A stretch of DNA of 16,025 nucleotides from Oceanospirillaceae bacterium UBA2001. Lineage in GTDB: Bacteria > Pseudomonadota > Gammaproteobacteria > Pseudomonadales > Balneatricaceae. Position 1 is the first letter of the stretch, and every line of letters starts with the position of its first letter. Below are positions 1-6,483 of this stretch, one piece after another. The DNA is taken from NCBI GenBank assembly GCA_002335115.1, contig DDCR01000004.1, positions 10,353 through 26,377 of the forward strand. Reading direction: 5' to 3'. The position numbers were made by a program, and so were the translations under genes. A model generated the notes under the pieces. It was not told the DNA's origin. It saw nothing but the letters and a program-made list of their open reading frames with translations, and made no database searches.

Positions 1-656
1 GTATGCAAGGCACATTGGATGGCAAATACGCCCACTCGATTACCTAAAAACCCTGGTGTGTCTTCACATACCACAACGCCCTTACCCAAATTACTTTCAC
101 AAAATTGCTCTAAGGTCTTAACCACTTCATCACTGGTATGTTCGCCCCGCACCAGCTCTAATAAACGCATAAAACGCACAGGGTTAAAAAAGTGTGTAAT
201 GGCAAAGCGTTCGCAAAAGGCTTGAGGCATGCCCTGAGTCAACAAACTGATGGGGATGGTGGACGTATTTGAAGTGATAATGGTGTTTGCGCCAGTCATC
301 GCATCTATGCGCTGGTATAAGGCTTTTTTAATGTCCAAACGCTCAACTACGGCTTCGGCTACCCAATCACAATCTGCAAGTTGCTCAAAGTCATCCTCGG
401 TGTTGCCACAGTGAATAAGTTGACCCGCTTCATTACTCATTAAACCTGGAGAACTCGGGTTGTTGAGGCGCTTAAATCCTCGTTCAGCTAAAGCATTAAC
501 ACTGTCTCCAACGCTGGGAAGATCTAATAACCAGACTTCTACTCCAGCATTGGCCACTTGACCCGCAATGCCTGCGCCCATTGTGCCAGCACCAATGACT
601 GCAACTTTCTTGATGGGCGATGCTGTAGACAACGAATTATTAATCAACTTGGCCAT
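1..656 (-). CDS. 3-hydroxyacyl-CoA dehydrogenase (FadB/FadN-like), C-terminus off the window
   Basis: The visible N-terminal 218 residues form the NAD-binding half of an L-3-hydroxyacyl-CoA dehydrogenase, which oxidises 3-hydroxyacyl-CoA to 3-ketoacyl-CoA in beta-oxidation. A Rossmann motif GAGTMGAG lies at residues 22-29, with an acidic residue at the end of strand 2 (D45). EAVVE is at 101-105 and SNTST at 129-133. The catalytic dyad is H155 (in THFFNP) and E167. The wording of these motifs resembles the long FadN-type proteins of roughly 780 residues, which carry a crotonase (enoyl-CoA hydratase) domain at the C-terminus; that part lies beyond the window, so the fusion is inferred. The ATG at 656 comes 2 bases after the hydrolase stop codon, with only a weak AGAGA upstream, so translational coupling is likely. 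It is the most downstream visible gene of the dmdA-metY operon. The family is certain; the substrate is not. Confidence 0.92.
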   Translation of the reverse strand, partial: MAKLINNSLSTASPIKKVAVIGAGTMGAGIAGQVANAGVEVWLLDLPSVGDSVNALAERGFKRLNNPSSPGLMSNEAGQLIHCGNTEDDFEQLADCDWVAEAVVERLDIKKALYQRIDAMTGANTIITSNTSTIPISLLTQGMPQAFCERFAITHFFNPVRFMRLLELVRGEHTSDEVVKTLEQFCESNLGKGVVVCEDTPGFLGNRVGVFAIQCALH

Positions 657-658
657 GG

Positions 659-1459
659 TTATGTCTCTAAAGATTGGATAAATTTTTTCATTAGGTTGAG
701 GCTTTCTTTGGGCGCTTCCATTGGCAACATGTGCCCACTGTCAGCAATAACCTGTGCAGCTGTGTTTAAGTCCAATGCGAGCTTAAAACCTTCTTTTTTG
801 GGAGTCATGCGGTCCTGTGCCGCTAGAATAACGCAACTAGGACAACCTATGTTGGCAAGTTGGCGCGCCTTTTCAGCACCTTTTTCATAGGCATTGCATG
901 CGATTAAGTCGATTGCGAGAGGGTTATTTGCCATAATCCGAGTGCCAATACCAATGGGCTGCATGCCAGGTACTGAGCTTGCACCGTATTGATGTGGACT
1001 ACCAAAACCCCACTGTAGCATCATTTCTGCGGCAACTTTGGGGTTGGATTGTGCCATTTCAACTAAGGCTGGATTCACTGGTATGGCGCTAGCAGTGGCA
1101 AGAGCGGTGACAGATTTAAGTCGATCACCAAGTAGACCTGCAGCTTCTAAAGCCACTAAAAATCCTTGGGAATGTCCCACTAGGTGGACCTTGTCTACCT
1201 TGGTGGTGTCCAATGCTCGCACCAGCCAAGCTGCCATGAGTTCGATACTCGTGAGGGCTTCGCCCTCAGATAAGCTATGGGCGGGAAAGTCGGGAGCAAA
1301 TACACTATAACCGTGGAAGGCAAACCAGCGTGCCTGCAGCGCCCAGCACCGATGATCAGTGCCTGAACCGTGTAATAAAACGACGGTGGGTAAATGGGCT
1401 GCAAATGGTTTTCCACCAGTGGCAATAAACGTATTAGCGTTATCAACTTGAATATACAT
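659..1459 (-). CDS. alpha/beta hydrolase
   Basis: A 266-residue protein with the full alpha/beta hydrolase signature. The oxyanion loop is HGSGTDHRCW (30-39), the nucleophile elbow is GHSQG with Ser97, and the likely acid and base are Asp216 (in AAQDRMTP) and His243 (in DSGHMLP). No signal peptide is seen, so it is cytoplasmic. Family members act as esterases, thioesterases, lactonases or C-C hydrolases; the sequence alone does not pick one. It starts 2 bases after the metY stop with an AGAGG ribosome site, and its stop lies 2 bases before the acyl-CoA dehydrogenase start. It is therefore embedded in the operon and probably handles an intermediate of the same pathway, for example a CoA thioester. 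That role is inference. Confidence 0.85.
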   Translation of the reverse strand: MYIQVDNANTFIATGGKPFAAHLPTVVLLHGSGTDHRCWALQARWFAFHGYSVFAPDFPAHSLSEGEALTSIELMAAWLVRALDTTKVDKVHLVGHSQGFLVALEAAGLLGDRLKSVTALATASAIPVNPALVEMAQSNPKVAAEMMLQWGFGSPHQYGASSVPGMQPIGIGTRIMANNPLAIDLIACNAYEKGAEKARQLANIGCPSCVILAAQDRMTPKKEGFKLALDLNTAAQVIADSGHMLPMEAPKESLNLMKKFIQSLET

Positions 1460-1461
1460 GT

Positions 1462-2769
1462 TTACGCCTCTGCCTGTTGCGCCAAAATCTTAGCTGCTGC
1501 CCGCAAACCTAGGCTAAAATCGGCTTGAATATCTTTGAGCGTCTCAATTCCTACAGACACCCTGATAAGGTCTGCACCGATGCCTGCGGCTATGAGGTCG
1601 TGTTCACTCAGTCGTGAATGAGTCGTGCTACCTGGATGGAGCACCAGAGTCCGAGAATCACCCACATTGGCTAGGTTTGATGATAATTGCAGAGCGTTGA
1701 TAAAGGCAGCTCCAGCATCGCGACCACCTTTTACTCCAAAGGTGAGCATTGAACCTGCACCTTTAGGGAAAAGTGCTTTGGTATGCGCTTCGGCATTAAT
1801 GTCAGGGTGATTAACCCAGGCGACTGCATCCTGTGTTTGCAGCCAAGTGACCATCGCTTGAGCGTTAGACACATGTTGCTGCATGCGCAAGTTTAACGTT
1901 TCCAAGCCCTGCAATAACAAAAAAGCATTATGGGGTGTCATGGCTGCACCGATGTCACGCATCGATTCACAGCGGATGCGCATGGCTAACGCAGCAGGGC
2001 CAAATTCTTCCCAAAAATTCATGCCGTGAAAGGGTTCGTAAGGCTGGGTTAGGGTGGGGAAACGACCACTTTTAAGCCAATCAAAATTACCCCCATCAAT
2101 GACTACACCCCCTACAGCAACGCCATGGCCACCAATCCACTTAGTTACTGAATGCACCACGACATCAGCACCATGCTCAATCGGATTATTGAGGTAGGGC
2201 GTTGCAAACGTTGCATCCACAACCAGGGGTATGCCCTGAGCATGAGCAGTCTTTGCAATGGCAGGTAAGTTAGAGACTGCAAGGCCAGGGTTACCGATGG
2301 ATTCGCAAAACACTAACTTAGTGTTGTCCTGTATGGCAGCCCCTAAAGCCTGTTGATCATTAATATCAACAAAGGTGCAGTCTATGTTAAAACGCTTAAG
2401 GGAGTGCTTCAAAAGTGTCACGGTGGATCCGTATATCTGAGCAGCACTAACAATATGGTCGCCAGCAGAGCATAGGCTGAAAAAACTCACAAACAGGGCA
2501 CTCATGCCAGACGCCGTACAAATTGCCCCTGCACCGCCTTCCAAAGCAGCCAAGCGCTGTTCTAAGACCGCCACAGTGGGGTTAGTGATACGGCTATATA
2601 TATGCCCACCTTGCTCCACATTAAATAACGCCGAAGCTTCATCGACACTATCAAACACGTATGAGGTTGTTTGGTAAATAGGCACTGCCCTAGAGCCATG
2701 GTCTGATTCTGGCTGATAGCCACTGTGGAGCGCAATGGTATCGGCGCCTAAATAAGAAGATTTGCTCAT
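1462..2769 (-). CDS. metY: O-acetylhomoserine sulfhydrylase (aminocarboxypropyltransferase)
   Basis: A 435-residue, full-length PLP enzyme of the Cys/Met metabolism family. It joins O-acetylhomoserine with sulfide to give homocysteine, or with methanethiol to give methionine directly. Visible landmarks are YSRITNPT (59 onward; Tyr59 and Arg60 contact the neighbouring subunit's cofactor phosphate in this family), SGMSAL near 88, the stacking Tyr113, the pyridine-nitrogen Asp185 in VDATFATPYL, and the Schiff-base Lys210 in SVTKWIGGHG. The short insert and GGHG motif fit MetY better than cystathionine gamma-synthase or methionine gamma-lyase. The usual Asn after the Asp is Ala here, which I think is a subfamily trait and not damage. 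AAGG lies just upstream of the ATG, 18 bases after the second DmdA gene. The context suggests assimilation of DMSP-derived methanethiol; this is inference. Confidence 0.9.
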   Translation of the reverse strand: MSKSSYLGADTIALHSGYQPESDHGSRAVPIYQTTSYVFDSVDEASALFNVEQGGHIYSRITNPTVAVLEQRLAALEGGAGAICTASGMSALFVSFFSLCSAGDHIVSAAQIYGSTVTLLKHSLKRFNIDCTFVDINDQQALGAAIQDNTKLVFCESIGNPGLAVSNLPAIAKTAHAQGIPLVVDATFATPYLNNPIEHGADVVVHSVTKWIGGHGVAVGGVVIDGGNFDWLKSGRFPTLTQPYEPFHGMNFWEEFGPAALAMRIRCESMRDIGAAMTPHNAFLLLQGLETLNLRMQQHVSNAQAMVTWLQTQDAVAWVNHPDINAEAHTKALFPKGAGSMLTFGVKGGRDAGAAFINALQLSSNLANVGDSRTLVLHPGSTTHSRLSEHDLIAAGIGADLIRVSVGIETLKDIQADFSLGLRAAAKILAQQAEA

Positions 2770-2787
2770 AGTGTTGCCTTAATGTGC

Positions 2788-3945
2788 TTATTCAGCAGCT
2801 AGTTGTGGGGTCAAGCCTAGGGCCTCAAAGTTAAAAGGTAGACTCGTCAGTTGGCCTTTTAGCGTGCCAAGGCTGGTGTGCACATCGACCGTTAGGCTAT
2901 TGCCTAAAGTGGGCAAAGAGCACAGCACAAACGCTAAGTGTACCCCATATTTGGGCGAAGGGGCTTGGCTGGTGATTTCGCCCGCCCATTGGTCTCCTAT
3001 GAAGACGTCTGTTTGAGAAATAGTACAGGTTTGGTTAATGATTATACCCATGAGTTTTTTCGTTGGCACATGCTGACGCAAAGCAGGCAGGGATAAGCTC
3101 TCTATATCAGCATCTAAATCAACGTATTGGCCTAGGCCACATTCAAAAGGTGTGGTGGCATAATCCATATCGTTACCTAAGGACAATAGTCCACTTTCAA
3201 CGCGCTCTATGCCATTAGGGCATCCAGGGCCTACATTTAAATCTTTGCCCTTTGCGAAAAATTCATCCCATAATGGACCTGCTAGACTTGCATTATCCAC
3301 ATAAATTTCAAAACCACCTTGTTTACTCCAGCCAGATCGGGCCACCTGCATATCTACCCCTTGGTATGACATGGGTTTAATTTGAAAGAACTTAATGTCG
3401 CGCACACCTTCCCCAAACACCCTCGCCATGAGCTCTTCTGCCTTGGGACCTTGCACGGCAATGGGCCAAACATCAGGCTCAGTGACACTAACATCCAAGT
3501 TAAAACCAATGGCTAAACCCTGCGCCCATAACATGACATCTGTATCAGCGATCGATAACCACCAATCAGTTTCAGTGAGTTTTATGGCGATGGGATCATT
3601 AACAATGCCGCCTTCAGGGTTACAAAGGGGCACGTAAAAGCAGCGACCAATGCGGGCTTTGGATAAGTCTCTGGGCGTCATCATTTGGATGAGGCGGTAG
3701 GCATCGGGTCCACTTATAGCCACTTGTTTTTCACATGATACATCCCACACCTGAACATGTTTGCACAAGTGCCAATAATCTGCCTCCATGCCACGAAAAT
3801 TAGCCGCTAATAACGTGTGGTTGTAAATAGTGTAGGCGTGCACGCCTGCGGCTTCAACGCGACTGGTAAAGGGGGTTGCGCGGGTGCGCCGACTGATTGA
3901 AAGATTGGAGGTTGATAGACGAGTGATAGACAGTTCTGGGTTCAT
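2788..3945 (-). CDS. dmdA: DMSP demethylase DmdA (aminomethyltransferase/GcvT fold), copy 2
   Basis: A 385-residue tetrahydrofolate-dependent methyltransferase of the GcvT fold. DmdA transfers a methyl group from dimethylsulfoniopropionate to THF, leaving methylmercaptopropionate. It matches DmdA as I remember it from SAR11, more than glycine-cleavage T protein: SISRR...TPFTSRVE near the N-terminus, YWHL..HVQVWDV, TPRDLS, GRCFY, GGIVNDP, WWLSIADTD, AVQGPKA, RSGWSKQGGFEIYV, GPGCPN.IER and PFECGL. The N-terminal stretch before SISRR is about 11 residues longer than in its upstream paralogue and contains an LSITR/LSISR near-repeat. The ATG has no good ribosome site (CCACCT precedes it), but no other usual start codon lies in frame between it and the upstream stop. 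metY follows after 18 bases. It keeps more of the remembered DmdA motifs than copy 1. T-protein is the main alternative annotation. Confidence 0.85.
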   Translation of the reverse strand: MNPELSITRLSTSNLSISRRTRATPFTSRVEAAGVHAYTIYNHTLLAANFRGMEADYWHLCKHVQVWDVSCEKQVAISGPDAYRLIQMMTPRDLSKARIGRCFYVPLCNPEGGIVNDPIAIKLTETDWWLSIADTDVMLWAQGLAIGFNLDVSVTEPDVWPIAVQGPKAEELMARVFGEGVRDIKFFQIKPMSYQGVDMQVARSGWSKQGGFEIYVDNASLAGPLWDEFFAKGKDLNVGPGCPNGIERVESGLLSLGNDMDYATTPFECGLGQYVDLDADIESLSLPALRQHVPTKKLMGIIINQTCTISQTDVFIGDQWAGEITSQAPSPKYGVHLAFVLCSLPTLGNSLTVDVHTSLGTLKGQLTSLPFNFEALGLTPQLAAE

Positions 3946-3987
3946 AGGTGGCGACCAAACAGTGTTAGGGGTTGAACATATGGGCGC

Positions 3988-4015
3988 AATATACGCCAGC
4001 TTTCTCCTTTGGGAA
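3988..4015 (-). promoter_or_regulatory. candidate promoter for dmdA copy 2-metY
   Basis: On the minus strand, TTCCCA (4010-4015) and TATATT (3988-3993) are separated by 16 bases and followed by a GC-rich stretch. The -10 box matches five of six consensus bases and the -35 box four of six. It would start transcription about 36 bases before the ATG at 3945. An inverted repeat sits just upstream. This is only a pattern match. Confidence 0.35.
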
Positions 4016-4028
4016 ATACATAAGTCTA

Positions 4029-4050
4029 GTCAGTCACTTTTCAGACTGAC
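4029..4050. promoter_or_regulatory. inverted repeat, possible regulator-binding site
   Basis: A perfect 7-base inverted repeat, GTCAGTC and GACTGAC, is separated by 8 bases. It lies in the 132-base gap between the two DmdA genes, about 13 bases upstream of the candidate -35 box, so its centre would be near -58. That is a usual place for an activator site. No T-run follows on either strand, which argues against a terminator. Confidence 0.4.
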
Positions 4051-4077
4051 GGGGCTAATTTTGGTGTTTCAAGGGGT

Positions 4078-5196
4078 TCAACGACAGGCCTTAAGGCCTA
4101 AGGCTTCAAAATTAAAAGGTAAGCTGGTGAGCGTGCCAGTGGCTTGGCCTTGATCAGTGTTAACGGCTACTGTTTTAGCCCCATTTAAGGCTTCTAAATT
4201 ACACATTACAAAGGCCAAGCGACGCATGTATCTAGGGGAGTATGCTTGGCTGCGGATATCCCCAATTTTTTGATCACCAACAAACACATTCACGTCACTT
4301 AAACTGCGATGGTACTCCAGTACCAAACCCATTAGTTTTTTGGTCGGGGTGTGAAGCCTTAATGCAGGCAAGCTTAGGCTTTCAATATCGGCATCAAGGT
4401 TGATGTATTTTTCTAAACCAATTTCAAACGGTGTGGTTGTGTGGTCCATATCGCTGCCAAAAGACATGAGTCCACTCTCAATGCGCTCAATCAAGTTGGG
4501 GCAACCTGCACGCACATCCAAGTCTTGTCCTTTAGCAAATAATTCATCCCATAATTGGGTGCCAATATCTGCATCATTAACAAACACTTCAAAGCCGGTT
4601 TGTTTGCTCCAGCCAGAACGAGCTACTTTCATGCGCTTACCCTTATAAACAAAGGGTGCGATGGCAAAAAACCCGAGTTCTTTAATGGCATCACCAAAAA
4701 CGCGGCACATTAATGCTTCTGCTTTAGGTCCTTGCACTGCTAAGGGAAAAATTTCTGGTTCTCTGACCTCAACATCTAAACCAAAGCCAACGGCTAAGCC
4801 TTTGGCCCACAGCAATACATCTGAGTCTGCAACAGATAAACGCCAGTGGCGATCATTGATCTTAATGCCTACACCGTCACTGATCATGCTGCCATTCTCA
4901 TCACACATGGGTAAGTAATAACAGCGGCCTACTTGGGCATTCGAAAGGTCTCTAGGTGTCATGTATTGAGCCAGCTGGTTAGCGCCAGGGCCCATGAGGG
5001 TCACTTGTTTTTCACAACTCACATCCCACACCTGAACATTTTCACACAAGTGCCAATAATCCACTTCAATGCCACGGAATGAGGTGGCTAATAAGGTGTG
5101 ATTATAAACCGTGTAGCCTGTCGCACCAGCAGCCTCTACGCGGCTGCTAAAAGGTGTTCGACTCGTACGCCGTGAAATAGACAAATGTGGACGCAT
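4078..5196 (-). CDS. DmdA-like methyltransferase (GcvT fold), copy 1
   Basis: A 372-residue paralogue of the gene downstream; by hand count about 60 of 87 residues are identical between SISRRT and GRCYY/GRCFY plus a few residues. It has SISRR...TPFSSRVE from residue 6, YWHLCENVQVWDV, TPRDLS, GRCYY, AVQGPKA, RSGWSKQTGFEVFV, GCPNLIERIESG and TPFE.GL. It departs from the DmdA-like pattern at several places kept in copy 2: NDP becomes SDG, WWLS becomes WRLS, KQGG becomes KQTG, GPGCPN becomes RAGCPN, and FECG becomes FEIG. It may therefore be a true second DmdA, a demethylase for a related methylated substrate, or a folate-dependent enzyme of unknown substrate. The ATG has GGAG 10 bases upstream. 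It is first in the gene row and likely transcribed from a promoter within 5197-5396. Confidence 0.78.
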   Translation of the reverse strand: MRPHLSISRRTSRTPFSSRVEAAGATGYTVYNHTLLATSFRGIEVDYWHLCENVQVWDVSCEKQVTLMGPGANQLAQYMTPRDLSNAQVGRCYYLPMCDENGSMISDGVGIKINDRHWRLSVADSDVLLWAKGLAVGFGLDVEVREPEIFPLAVQGPKAEALMCRVFGDAIKELGFFAIAPFVYKGKRMKVARSGWSKQTGFEVFVNDADIGTQLWDELFAKGQDLDVRAGCPNLIERIESGLMSFGSDMDHTTTPFEIGLEKYINLDADIESLSLPALRLHTPTKKLMGLVLEYHRSLSDVNVFVGDQKIGDIRSQAYSPRYMRRLAFVMCNLEALNGAKTVAVNTDQGQATGTLTSLPFNFEALGLKACR

Positions 5197-5227
5197 GCAA
5201 TTGACTCCGCTGCACTAAAAAGAATTC

Positions 5228-5256
5228 ATTCTGCCCTTAATAAAGGTAAGCTTCAA
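5228..5256 (-). promoter_or_regulatory. candidate promoter for dmdA-like copy 1
   Basis: TTGAAG (5251-5256 on the minus strand) and CAGAAT (5228-5233) are 17 bases apart, each matching four of six consensus bases. Transcription would start near 5221, giving a leader of about 25 bases that contains the GGAG ribosome site. No known riboswitch pattern is recognisable in the 200-base gap between the channel gene and this gene. Confidence 0.3.
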
Positions 5257-5396
5257 GCCTTCTTATTCACACGGACATGGCTAGGTCGCTCTGCTCCTTA
5301 CAAAGACGTAAATAAGCAAATGCAGGCAATGAAGCAGCGAGCTTTTAACCTACTATTAAGTGGGCTGGTGTCTGGGCACTTGTCCATTACTAAGAG

Positions 5397-6188
5397 TTAG
5401 CCACCTTGGCGTTTTAGCAGGGCTTTTATGTCAGCTAATTCATTGCGTAAGTCGGTCATCGAGGGTTCTCCCTCTGCTAGACGTTCGGCTGCGTTTTCAT
5501 TTTCCATGACATTGACAACGATGCCAATCACCATATTTAAAAATGCAAAGGTCGTTAAAAATATAAAACTCAAAAAGAACACCCAGGCGTAACCATAAAC
5601 TGCCATCACTTCGTACATTACATCGGTCCAATCTTCAAAGGTCATCACTCTAAACAGCGTGAGCATAGAGATTGATATATCACCCCATAAGACGGGATTA
5701 ATGGTATCGAAGAAGGTGGTGCCAACAGCCGCATAAATGTAAAAAATGATGAACATTAGTAACAGAACATAACCCAACTGAGGCATCGCCTTAATGAGTG
5801 AGTTCAGTAATATGCGCAGCTCAGGCACCACTGACACCATCCGCAACACCCGAAAAATTCGAATAAGGCGGCCAACTAGAGCTAATTCACTGTCCTCTAT
5901 AGGAATCAGACTGACAATAACAATGACGCTATCAAAAACATTCCAACCATTAAAAAAGAACCTACTTTTTTGCGGATCACCTGCAAAACGAATACTAATT
6001 TCGATCAGGAAAAAAATCGTAATGCCAATGTCTAAAAAACCGATGAGGCTAATCAAGCCGGCGGGCATTGAATAGGTTTTAGCGCCAATGACCAAGGCTG
6101 AGAGCAAGATGATGCTGACCACAAATAACTCAAATATTTTGTTAGATCGTAAGGTAAATAACCGAGATTGAAGACTGAGGGGAATCAT
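5397..6188 (-). CDS. one-domain voltage-gated cation channel (NaChBac/BacNav family)
   Basis: A 263-residue, six-segment channel subunit expected to form homotetramers in the inner membrane. S1 is around 20-37, S2 about 50-67 and S3 about 83-97. S4 carries arginines at every third position: R107, R110, R113 and R116. S5 is about 137-157 and the pore helix about 172-184. The filter is T183-F-E-D-W-T-D189, and S6 is about 204-228 with a glycine at 222. A C-terminal charged tail with heptad-like hydrophobic spacing (about 243-260) fits the four-helix coiled coil of this family, and the length is typical. The filter is more acidic than the TLESWSM/TLESWAS filters of sodium-selective members, which points to calcium or mixed selectivity (inference). 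It shares its strand with the DmdA genes but is 200 bases away and probably separately transcribed. No clear ribosome site precedes the ATG. Confidence 0.9.
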   Translation of the reverse strand: MIPLSLQSRLFTLRSNKIFELFVVSIILLSALVIGAKTYSMPAGLISLIGFLDIGITIFFLIEISIRFAGDPQKSRFFFNGWNVFDSVIVIVSLIPIEDSELALVGRLIRIFRVLRMVSVVPELRILLNSLIKAMPQLGYVLLLMFIIFYIYAAVGTTFFDTINPVLWGDISISMLTLFRVMTFEDWTDVMYEVMAVYGYAWVFFLSFIFLTTFAFLNMVIGIVVNVMENENAAERLAEGEPSMTDLRNELADIKALLKRQGG

Positions 6189-6483
6189 GGAAAAGGGCTC
6201 ATTAAGTACAATTTTAGGGCTGTTTTAGGGTCGCCGGTAAATATACCTTGCTTGCTGTGCGGCTTCAATGGCCGCTAGATCTAGTTTTGTAAAATAATAG
6301 CTTTGTAACTTATAGTGCTTTGTGTAATGTCACTTAACCTCAATGTTTCTGTTTGAAAAAGTAATATTGGCCCAGCAAAATAACGAGAAACAATATGCCT
6401 TTCATGAGAAGGGTGTGATAACCTAGATTAAATATTGGTAATAATACTTTACCAATTTAAACATTATGGTCTAAGTTATCGTT
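6189..6483. other. divergent intergenic region between channel gene and glcD
   Basis: This 295-base AT-rich region must hold the start signals of both divergent genes. The clearest element is the inverted repeat at 6434-6456. A possible glc promoter is TTGAAA (6353-6358) with AAAATA (6377-6382) at 18-base spacing, which is weak. No small gene or known RNA element is apparent. Confidence 0.5.
6434..6456. promoter_or_regulatory. inverted repeat upstream of glcD, candidate operator
   Basis: A perfect 8-base inverted repeat, ATTGGTAA and TTACCAAT, is separated by 7 bases and ends 27 bases before the glcD ATG. The half-site ATTGGT/ACCAAT is like that bound by GntR regulators of the FadR group (PdhR, LldR, GlcC relatives). 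Those sites normally have 3 bases between the two halves, and here there are 11. Regulation of glycolate use by such a protein is inference. Confidence 0.4.

Noticed and set aside
3942..3989. A 15-residue TTG-started leader peptide overlapping the ATG of DmdA copy 2
   Set aside because: Its stop does overlap the start codon (CTATGA), but the AAAGGAG is 14 bases from the TTG, too far for a good start, and the TTG falls within the likely -10 box.
2788..5196. Both methyltransferases as glycine-cleavage T protein (gcvT)
   Set aside because: They carry DmdA-like motifs (SRR..TPF.SRVE, GRCxY, RSGWSKQ, GCPN.IER) and no gcvH or gcvP is adjacent. A generic automated label of aminomethyltransferase would miss this.
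5197..5396. Glycine or SAM riboswitch upstream of the first DmdA-like gene
   Set aside because: I looked for paired conserved riboswitch cores and saw none. The predicted leader is only about 25 bases.
5185..5400. A 71-codon plus-strand reading frame between the DmdA-like gene and the channel gene
   Set aside because: It overlaps the start of copy 1, covers the region where that gene's promoter and GGAG site lie, has no ribosome site of its own, and has no recognisable protein features.
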